This document shows positions 1 through 5,989 of a DNA stretch of 6,643 bases, piece after piece. The position numbers were made by a program, and so were the translations under genes. The number at the start of each line of letters is the position of its first letter. The stretch's first letter is position 1. The DNA is taken from NCBI GenBank assembly GCA_016929795.1, contig JAFGIA010000214.1, positions 1 to 6,643 of the forward strand. Reading direction: 5' to 3'. This DNA is from Anaerolineae bacterium. GTDB taxonomy: Bacteria > Chloroflexota > Anaerolineae > JAAYZQ01. Below the pieces are notes generated by a model. The model was not told the origin of the DNA and did not search any database. It saw only the letters and a program-made list of their open reading frames with translations.

Positions 1-1
1 G

Positions 2-1963
2 GGGGACTATTCGGGGATTGGCGTGGACCCGGCGGATGACTGCACCTTCTGGTACACTACCGAATATATGTCGGGCGGCTCGTCGGCAACGCGGGTGGTC
101 AGTTTTCGCCTCGATCCTGATTTCGTTGTCGCCCCTTCACCGACCGTCGTGGATATGTGCGGCGCCACGGGTGATGCAATCTATGGCGTGAGCCTGGCCA
201 AGACGTGCGCGCTCGACGGAACCGTGACGATGAGCACCGGTGGTGTGCCAAGCGGGGCCTCTGCGACGTGGAGTGCCAACCCGGTGGCCCCGCCGGGCAG
301 CACAACGCTGACCCTGGGCAACCTCGGCAGTGTCGCGTCCGGGACATATAATATCGACATCATTGGCACCGCCACGGGCCCAATCATCCGCCAGGAAACG
401 GTCGTGCTGAATTTGCAGACCACTGCGCCAGAGGCCGTGACACTGCTATCGCCGGCCGATCGAGCCACAGGCGTTGCCGGCGACACGGACCTGACCTGGG
501 CGGCTGCCGCTCGTGCCTCAAACTATGATGTCCAGGTTGCAATCGATCCAGGCTTTACCAACGTCGTCCGCTCCGTCGCCGGCCTGGCCGCCACCAGCTA
601 TACCCCCAGCCCATCTCTTGACCCGGGTACCGTGTACTACTGGCGGGTAAGAGGCAACAATGCCTGCGGTAGCAGCGACTATTCCGTCACCAGGACGTTT
701 AGCACCTCGCCCGTCACCTGCCAGAGCTATGCAGGCGCTGTTGGCACGATCACGAGGAACGGGACCACGGCGTTCAATCTGACTGTGCCTCCCGGCGACG
801 TCGGCGCGATCACTGATGTAGACGTGATCGATCTGGTGGGTACCCATTCCACCTCTGTCTCAGATCTCGCCTTTGCCCTTGACAGCCCCAACGGGGCGCC
901 GATCGAGCTGATCCCATCGATGTGTACCGGCACCGTGTTCAACAAGAGCCTTGACGACGAGGCGAGTGACGTCCTTGCTTGCCCGTTGGACGATGGCGCG
1001 ACGCAGCAGCCCGCCACAAGCCTGTCCGATTTCGACGGCCAAAGCAGTACGGGGACATGGGTGTTGAGCATCTCGAACGCATCCAGGAACAGAAACGGCA
1101 GCCTCACTGGTTGGAGCCTGGACATTTGCAAGACTCTGGCTCCGATGGGGGTCGACTTTAGCGACCTGGCTACAAGCTATGGCATCGCCTGGCATAACGG
1201 CATCAGCACGCTGCGCCTGGGCAACACCTGGACAGATGACGCTACCTTTCAGACGGGAGATGACAACGACGACGGCGTGTCTTTCCCCACTCCGTTGATC
1301 GCGGGCCAGAACAGCACCATCCGTGTCAACGTGCAGGGCGTCCCCACGAACGGCCGCTGGCTCCGTGTCTGGATCGACTGGAACAACGACGGGGTGTTCG
1401 AGGATACCACCGGGCCTGGCGGCGAGTATGTGCACGACGGCGCGGCCGTCGACGGCGACAACAATCTCACTATCGCCATCCCCGCTGACTATGGTCAGCC
1501 TGTCAACTATCGCGCCCGCCTGTACGATAGCGCCTCTGCCCCATCCGGCGTTCTCGCGCAGGATACAGGCTCCTATGGCGGCGCGACTGGTGGTGAGGTG
1601 GAGGATGATCCTACCCCTGCCCCCACCGCGGTATTTCTCGTCCGCTTTGAAGCCGCGACGACAGGCGGCGCTGTGCACATCGAGTGGGAAACTGTCTCCG
1701 AGATCGACCACCTTGGCTTCCATCTTTACCGCAGCGATCCCTCGAGTAGGGTAACCTTGAAGCTGAACGAGGCCCTGATCGCCAGCCAGGCGCCCGGCAC
1801 GCCCAGCGGCGCGATCTATACCTGGACTGACCTGGAAGTCGAGCCCGGGGTGACCTACTCCTATGAGCTGGAGGATGTCGACATCCACGGTACGGTGACG
1901 CGCCACGGGCCGGTTGAGGTGACCGCGGCATATAGTGTCTACCTGCCCGTAATGTTCAAATAG
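2..1963 (+). CDS. Large exported multidomain protein, 3' part (FnIII-like, P-domain-like, GEVED-like, C-terminal YLP tail)
   Basis: The reading frame is open to the left edge of the window (base 2, residues GDYSGIGV before the first GTG at 23), so this is the C-terminal 653 residues of a longer protein. The GTG at 23 is probably not the start, because the text around it (DYSGIGVDPADDCTFWYT) looks like the inside of a domain seen in secreted bacterial proteins. Residues about 143-236 resemble a fibronectin type III repeat (SPADRATGV, later YYWRVRGNN). Residues about 240-376 resemble a proprotein-convertase P domain (STGTWVLSISN, then LTGWSLDIC). Residues about 383-538 resemble a GEVED domain, with DWNNDGVFED, a possible calcium-binding loop, and the closing GGEVEDD. 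Residues about 543-640 are a beta domain (IEWETVSEIDHLGFHLYRS). The protein ends VYLPVMFK, like many Chloroflexota exported proteins. No catalytic domain is visible; one, perhaps a peptidase or beta-propeller, could lie upstream. The role is unknown, probably extracellular binding or degradation. It looks unrelated to the operon that follows. Confidence 0.85.
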   Translation, partial: GDYSGIGVDPADDCTFWYTTEYMSGGSSATRVVSFRLDPDFVVAPSPTVVDMCGATGDAIYGVSLAKTCALDGTVTMSTGGVPSGASATWSANPVAPPGSTTLTLGNLGSVASGTYNIDIIGTATGPIIRQETVVLNLQTTAPEAVTLLSPADRATGVAGDTDLTWAAAARASNYDVQVAIDPGFTNVVRSVAGLAATSYTPSPSLDPGTVYYWRVRGNNACGSSDYSVTRTFSTSPVTCQSYAGAVGTITRNGTTAFNLTVPPGDVGAITDVDVIDLVGTHSTSVSDLAFALDSPNGAPIELIPSMCTGTVFNKSLDDEASDVLACPLDDGATQQPATSLSDFDGQSSTGTWVLSISNASRNRNGSLTGWSLDICKTLAPMGVDFSDLATSYGIAWHNGISTLRLGNTWTDDATFQTGDDNDDGVSFPTPLIAGQNSTIRVNVQGVPTNGRWLRVWIDWNNDGVFEDTTGPGGEYVHDGAAVDGDNNLTIAIPADYGQPVNYRARLYDSASAPSGVLAQDTGSYGGATGGEVEDDPTPAPTAVFLVRFEAATTGGAVHIEWETVSEIDHLGFHLYRSDPSSRVTLKLNEALIASQAPGTPSGAIYTWTDLEVEPGVTYSYELEDVDIHGTVTRHGPVEVTAAYSVYLPVMFK

Positions 1964-1987
1964 TGCCGTTTTGACATTTGCATCTCT

Positions 1988-2020
1988 CGGCAGCGGACGG
2001 CGGCCAGCCGCCCGCTGCCG
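1988..2020 (+). terminator. GC-rich hairpin after the exported-protein gene, possible terminator
   Basis: An inverted repeat starts 25 bases after the stop codon. The outer arms are CGGCAGCGG (1988-1996) and CCGCTGCCG (2012-2020). After one A-C mismatch the stem continues with CGGC (1998-2001) and GCCG (2007-2010), closing on a 5-base loop. That gives 13 base pairs with a single mismatch. There is no T-run after the stem on either strand, so it is not a textbook intrinsic terminator. Its position between a stop codon and the next promoter supports a role in ending or stabilising the upstream transcript. Confidence 0.45.
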
Positions 2021-2059
2021 GCGATTGGAACCTGCTGTCCCAGCTTTCACTGTTCCATG

Positions 2060-2088
2060 TTGCACTCGCGCCGTGATCGTGTTATAAT
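2060..2088 (+). promoter_or_regulatory. Sigma-70-type promoter of the kinase/RuBisCO-like/ABC operon
   Basis: The -35 box TTGCAC (2060-2065) matches TTGACA at four of six positions. It is followed by exactly 17 bases and a perfect -10 box TATAAT (2083-2088). Transcription would start near 2094-2096, giving a leader of about 38-40 bases before the kinase ATG at 2134. This is an unusually AT-rich stretch in GC-rich DNA and lies directly ahead of the operon. No clear operator palindrome overlaps it. Confidence 0.7.
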
Positions 2089-2116
2089 TTGGTCGTCCAG
2101 CGGTCGAAGGCCGGGC

Positions 2117-2128
2117 AGGAAGGTAGGG
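2117..2128 (+). promoter_or_regulatory. Ribosome binding site of the FGGY kinase
   Basis: The purine-rich run AGGAAGGTAGGG lies 5-10 bases before the ATG at 2134. It fixes the start there, not at the in-frame TTG at 2089, which overlaps the -10 box and would lie outside the transcript from this promoter. Confidence 0.7.
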
Positions 2129-2133
2129 CAGCT

Positions 2134-3702
2134 ATGAAGTATCTGCTGGCTCATGATGTCGGCACTGGCGGCAACAAAGCGGTGCTGGTAGATGCCCATG
2201 GGCAGGTGTGCGCCACGGCATTCGCTCCGTACGCGATCCACTACCCTCGCTCTGACTGGGCCGAGCAGGAGCCCGAAGAGTGGTGGCGCGCGATTGTGTC
2301 CACCACGCGCCAGGTGATGCAGCAGGCCGGCGCCGCGCCCGGCGACGTTCTCGGCATCGCGCACACCACCCAGCTCCTCGGCATTGTGCCCATGGCCCCC
2401 GAAGGCTGTCCCCTGCGCCCGGCGATCATCTGGCTGGATGCGCGTGCGCCCGAGCAGGCGGTGAGGATCATGCGCAAATTCCTGGGGCGGCGGGTCTTTG
2501 CGACTGTGGCCGGTGGGGAGTTGTCGGGCAAGGACGGGCTGGCCAAGCTGCTCTGGCTGAAGGAGAACGAGCCAGAAGTTTACGAGCGGATGACCTGCTT
2601 CCTCGACGTCAATGGCTATGTCACCTACCGCGCTACCGGCCGGCAGGTGATGGAGTGGTCGTGTGCCTCGGCCATCGGCTTTGATCTGAAAAAGAAGGAT
2701 TGGCAGCGCAGCGTCATCCGCTACATCGGTTTGGAGCAGGCCAAATTCCCGCCGTTGGTGCGCTCGCTCGATCCGATCGGCGGGCTGACGCTTGAGGCGG
2801 CGCGCGAGTGCGGGTTGTTGGCGGGCACGCCGGTGTTTGGTGGGGGGGGCGATGCCCAGGGTGCGGCCGCCGGGTCGGGGGCAGTGGGCGAGGGAGAGGG
2901 CCACATCTATCTTGGCACCTCGGGCTGGGTAGGGGTCGTGACTTCGCGGAGGCCCACCGGGCGCCATGGGGTGGTGGCCATGCAGTCGGCCGATCCAGGA
3001 AAGTCGCTGTTGTTTGCCGAGATGGAGACAGCCGGGGCGTGCCTCAAATGGATCGCAGACCAGTTCTATCGGGCCGAGCAGGCGGATCCGGCTGTGCCGA
3101 ATGTGTACGCCCTGATGGATCAAAAAGTGCAGACGGTGCCTGCCGGTGCTGATTCTCTGCTCTGCACGCCGTGGATGTTTGGGGAGCGCGCGCCCGTCTC
3201 AGACACGTGGGTGCGCGCGACCTTTTTCAACCTGAGTGCCGATCACACGCGCGAGCACGTGCTGCGCGCGGTGTATGAAGGGGTCGCCTTTAATCTGCGC
3301 TGGCTCATCGAGATTGTAGAGGAGACGTTTGGTTTTCCTCTGCCTGTCTTGCGCGTGATCGGCGGTGGCGCGCGCGGCGCACCCTGGATGCAGATCATTG
3401 CCGATGTGACGGGGCGGCGGGTCGAGTCGGTCGCGCACCCTCAAGAAGCGGGCGCTGTCGGCATCGCGCTCACCACGGCCATCGGCCTCGGTCTCTATCC
3501 AAATTTTCCCTCGATCAAGAGGATCGTTCGCGTAGAGCGTGATTTCGAGCCGCAGGCGTGCAACGCCAGGTGTTATGAGGACCTGTACCGGGCCTACCGC
3601 AAACTGTATTACTGTTTGCGCGGCCTGTACCGCGAGGTGAACGAGGAGCGATTTCGCCAATGCCGGCAAGATGCTACGCCCGGCACCCCATCAAACCGTT
3701 AG
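2134..3702 (+). CDS. FGGY-family carbohydrate kinase (xylulokinase-like, substrate unknown)
   Basis: This 522-residue protein has the length and layout of FGGY sugar kinases, which transfer phosphate from ATP to a sugar or polyol in the cytoplasm. The N-terminal phosphate-binding motif DVGTGGNK is at residues 8-15. The family segment AKLLWLKENEPEVY is at 137-150 and LDVNGYVTYRATG at 157-169. The glycine-rich GGGGDAQG at 236-243 carries the expected catalytic base, Asp240. GTSGW (261-265) and GGGARG (410-415) are the usual nucleotide-side motifs of the C-terminal domain. Where xylulokinases have a GQMHG-type substrate motif, this protein has AHTTQLLG (76-83), so xylulose should not be assumed. 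The ATG at 2134 is chosen over the upstream TTG at 2089 because of its ribosome binding site and the promoter position. It is the first gene of the operon and ends 13 bases before the RuBisCO-like gene. It probably makes the phosphorylated intermediate that the RuBisCO-like protein, directly or after another step, acts on. The family is certain, the substrate is not. Confidence 0.93.
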   Translation: MKYLLAHDVGTGGNKAVLVDAHGQVCATAFAPYAIHYPRSDWAEQEPEEWWRAIVSTTRQVMQQAGAAPGDVLGIAHTTQLLGIVPMAPEGCPLRPAIIWLDARAPEQAVRIMRKFLGRRVFATVAGGELSGKDGLAKLLWLKENEPEVYERMTCFLDVNGYVTYRATGRQVMEWSCASAIGFDLKKKDWQRSVIRYIGLEQAKFPPLVRSLDPIGGLTLEAARECGLLAGTPVFGGGGDAQGAAAGSGAVGEGEGHIYLGTSGWVGVVTSRRPTGRHGVVAMQSADPGKSLLFAEMETAGACLKWIADQFYRAEQADPAVPNVYALMDQKVQTVPAGADSLLCTPWMFGERAPVSDTWVRATFFNLSADHTREHVLRAVYEGVAFNLRWLIEIVEETFGFPLPVLRVIGGGARGAPWMQIIADVTGRRVESVAHPQEAGAVGIALTTAIGLGLYPNFPSIKRIVRVERDFEPQACNARCYEDLYRAYRKLYYCLRGLYREVNEERFRQCRQDATPGTPSNR

Positions 3703-3710
3703 GGAGGAGG
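3702..3710 (+). promoter_or_regulatory. Strong ribosome binding site of the RuBisCO-like gene
   Basis: GGGAGGAGG lies 5 bases before the ATG at 3716 and overlaps the last base of the kinase stop codon. It decides for 3716 over the in-frame ATG at 3671, which lies inside the kinase gene and has no such site. Confidence 0.85.
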
Positions 3711-3715
3711 ACGAG

Positions 3716-5020
3716 ATGAAAATTGACGTGGAATCTATGCCCATTGCCTTACCCGATGGTGTGAGCTATGACGATTACCTGGTCGCGACCTACCTGGTTT
3801 CCTATCCCAAAGGGATCCCTGTGCCCCAACTCGCGCCGGCCCTGGCGATCGAACAATCCACCGGCACGTGGGTGGCCGTGCCGGGCGAGACGCCCGAGGT
3901 GCGGCGCTGCCACGTGGCCAAGGTCATTGGCGTGTACGAGGCGCCAGACTGGGAGTGGCACGTCCCGGTTGAGGTGGAACAGCGCCACTATATCATCCAG
4001 ATCGCCTTCCCGCAGGTGAATATCGGCGTTCAGATGCCCATGCTATTGACCACGGTCGTCGGCAATATTTCGATGGGTGGTCGCGTCAAAGTGTTGGATA
4101 TCCGCTTCCCGGAAAAGTACGTGACCGGGTTTCAGGGCCCCAAGTTTGGCATCGAGGGGGTTCGCCGCTGCCTGGGCGTGGCGGGCCGGCCGCTCCTGAA
4201 CAACATGATCAAGCCATGCACCGGCTACCCGCCGGAAGTGGGGGTGGCGCTGTTCCGGGCCGCAGCCCAGGGCGGGTGCGACATTATCAAAGACGACGAG
4301 CTCATCGCCAACGCATCTTTCAACGAGGTGCAGGCGCGCGTCAAGCTCTACATGGAAGCCGAGCGGCAGGTGTACGAGGAGACGGGCGAGCACACCCTGT
4401 ACACGGTGAATGTCACCGACGAGATCCCACAGGTCTTTGAGAATGCCCGCCGGGCCGTCGAGCTGGGGTGCAATGCCCTCATGGTGAACTATCTGGCCAC
4501 TGGCTTTCCCGTACTGCGCGCGCTGGCCGACGACCCGGCCCTCAACGTGCCCATTCTGGCCCACATGGATGTGGCCGGCGCGCTCTATGCGGCCGAGTGG
4601 CACGGTCTCTCTTCCCACCTGGTGTTGGGCAAGCTGCCTCGCCTCGCCGGAGCCGACGTGGTCGTCTTTCCTGCGCCCTACGGCAAGGCGCCCGTGCTGC
4701 CCGAAAAGTTTCAGCGGGTGGCCCAGAATCTCACCTTTCCACTCTACCATCTCAAGCCTGTCTTTCCGATGCCGAGCGGCGGGATCACGCCCAAGATGGT
4801 GCCGAGCGTCATCAAAGATCTCGGCCCGGACATTGTCATCGGCTCGGGCGGCGGCATTCACGCGCATCCACAGGGGCCGGTGGCCGGGGCAAGAGCCTTT
4901 CGACAGGCGATCGAGGCGACACTGCGGGGACGTTCCCTGGAGGAAGCAGCCAGCGAACATGCCGAGCTCAAGGCGGCGCTAGAGGCCTGGGTCGATCCTT
5001 TCAAGGGGATGGGGATGTAG
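3716..5020 (+). CDS. RuBisCO-like protein (form IV-type RuBisCO large-chain homologue)
   Basis: This 434-residue protein has the two-domain RuBisCO large-chain plan: an N-terminal alpha/beta domain (about 1-140) and a C-terminal barrel. Aligned by eye to spinach RuBisCO, it keeps Glu46, Thr51 and Trp52 (E60, T65, W66; motif EQSTGTW), Lys166 (K175; IKPCTG), Lys192 with Asp194 and Glu195 (carbamylated K201 and metal ligands D203, E204; GGCDIIKDDE), His283 (H294), Lys324 in loop 6 (K334; YGK), Ser354-Gly-Gly (S379-381) and Gly378-379 (G403-404). It has replaced N123 by Met109, K177 by Cys168, R295 by Met284 and H327 by Val317. That pattern argues against CO2 fixation on ribulose bisphosphate and for a form IV protein with intact metal site and enolisation machinery. 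Known relatives include methionine-salvage enolases, a methylthioribulose-phosphate isomerase, and decarboxylase/transcarboxylase enzymes of apionate breakdown; I cannot place it in one of these groups. It sits between a sugar kinase and sugar permeases, which points to sugar catabolism. The stop abuts the next start. Confidence 0.92.
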   Translation: MKIDVESMPIALPDGVSYDDYLVATYLVSYPKGIPVPQLAPALAIEQSTGTWVAVPGETPEVRRCHVAKVIGVYEAPDWEWHVPVEVEQRHYIIQIAFPQVNIGVQMPMLLTTVVGNISMGGRVKVLDIRFPEKYVTGFQGPKFGIEGVRRCLGVAGRPLLNNMIKPCTGYPPEVGVALFRAAAQGGCDIIKDDELIANASFNEVQARVKLYMEAERQVYEETGEHTLYTVNVTDEIPQVFENARRAVELGCNALMVNYLATGFPVLRALADDPALNVPILAHMDVAGALYAAEWHGLSSHLVLGKLPRLAGADVVVFPAPYGKAPVLPEKFQRVAQNLTFPLYHLKPVFPMPSGGITPKMVPSVIKDLGPDIVIGSGGGIHAHPQGPVAGARAFRQAIEATLRGRSLEEAASEHAELKAALEAWVDPFKGMGM

Positions 5021-5989
5021 GTGCGCATTCACCTGCGCCCGGGCGCGGGCGGTGAGGGGCCGGCCAGCAAGACTTGGGATGTTTGGCCTGTGATGGCTGC
5101 GGTGTTCAAGCCCCGCATCTCTTACCGGGGCCAGGTGGCGCTGTTCCTGATCCCCTACCTGCTGGGCACGCTGGTCCTGGTGGTGCTGCCGGCGTTGGCC
5201 ACTGTCGCCCTCTCGTTGACCGATTATCACGCGGTCGGCCCGCCGGTGTGGGTGGGGCTGGACAACTTTCGGCGCCTGGCCGAGACGCCCCTGGTGAAGC
5301 TGGGGCTCTATAACACGCTCCTGTTTGCCGGCGCGGCGGTGCCGCTGCGCCTGTTGGGGGCGCTGGTCATGGCCTTCCTGCTGGGCAGCCGGCGGCGGGG
5401 AAGCGGCCTTTACCGCGCGGCAGTGTACCTGCCGACGATCATGCCGGAGGCAGCCTATGCGATGGTGTGGCTCTGGATCCTGAACCCGCTCCACGGGCCG
5501 CTCAACCTGATCCTGGAGGCGCTCGGGCTCCAGGGGCCCGCCTGGCTGGCCGAGCCGGGCACGGCGCGGGTGGCCATGATCCTGACGGCGCTGGTGCAGA
5601 TCGGCGAGGGGTTCGTGGTGGTGCTCGCCGCGCGGCAGAATGTCGACCCGGCCCTGTACGAGGTCGCCGAGGTGGATGGCGCCAACCGCTGGCAGGGTTT
5701 CCGGTGGATCACTCTGCCGCTGATCGTCCCCTGGCTGCTGCTGCTGTTGAGCCGCGACGTGGTGATGGCCGTGCAAAACACCTTCACGCCCTCGTTCATC
5801 CTGACCTACGGCGGGCCATACTATGCCACCACGTTCCTGCCGCTGCTGATCTATGAGATTTCGTTCGACTTTGCCGACTGGGGCCTCGCCTCGGCCATCC
5901 TGGTTGTGACTTATGTGTGGCTCCTGCTGCTCATCTGGGGAGCACGCAACGTAATCGAAGGGCTGCGCGGCCATGCCCAGGCGGACTAG
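5021..5989 (+). CDS. ABC sugar transporter permease, MalF/UgpA type
   Basis: This is an inner-membrane permease of the binding-protein-dependent sugar importers. Six hydrophobic segments are visible at about residues 40-66, 99-121, 133-154, 182-203, 232-251 and 287-308. WVGLDNFRRL (77-86) is the typical periplasmic stretch after the first segment. The cytoplasmic EAA loop that contacts the ATPase is at 214-233 (EVAEVDGANRWQGFRWITLP). The GTG at 5021 directly follows the TAG of the RuBisCO-like gene, and GGGG at 5011-5014 could serve as its ribosome binding site. An alternative start is ATG 5093 (or GTG 5090), which would give a 298-residue protein closer to the usual length and remove 24 low-complexity residues; the ribosome site there is poor, so 5021 is kept with reservation. 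The specific substrate cannot be read from the sequence. It pairs with the next gene. Confidence 0.92.
   Translation: MRIHLRPGAGGEGPASKTWDVWPVMAAVFKPRISYRGQVALFLIPYLLGTLVLVVLPALATVALSLTDYHAVGPPVWVGLDNFRRLAETPLVKLGLYNTLLFAGAAVPLRLLGALVMAFLLGSRRRGSGLYRAAVYLPTIMPEAAYAMVWLWILNPLHGPLNLILEALGLQGPAWLAEPGTARVAMILTALVQIGEGFVVVLAARQNVDPALYEVAEVDGANRWQGFRWITLPLIVPWLLLLLSRDVVMAVQNTFTPSFILTYGGPYYATTFLPLLIYEISFDFADWGLASAILVVTYVWLLLLIWGARNVIEGLRGHAQAD

Noticed and set aside
1971..1976. TTGACA, a perfect -35 box just after the exported-protein stop
   Set aside because: No -10-like sequence lies 16-18 bases downstream; that region is the GC-rich hairpin.
2026..2057. TGGAAC ... GTTCCA inverted repeat (6-base arms, 20 bases apart) upstream of the promoter
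   Set aside because: The arms are short and the spacing is long for a dimeric repressor site. A chance match is likely without conservation data.
860..2065. 401-residue open frame on the - strand
   Set aside because: It lies opposite the exported-protein gene, whose domains are recognisable on the + strand. Composition looks like a complementary-strand artefact.
2047..3123. 358-residue open frame on the - strand
   Set aside because: It lies opposite the kinase, which has clear family motifs. It also spans the promoter region and has no plausible domain.
2134..3702. Naming the kinase xylB
   Set aside because: The substrate-side motif differs from xylulokinases and no xylose isomerase is adjacent.
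4043..4960. 305-residue open frame on the - strand
   Set aside because: It is antisense to the RuBisCO-like gene, has a His/Arg/Gly-rich composition and no family motif.
3716..5020. Genuine CO2-fixing RuBisCO (Calvin cycle or AMP pathway)
   Set aside because: The R295, H327, N123 and K177 equivalents are replaced, and there is no small subunit, phosphoribulokinase or AMP phosphorylase in the window.
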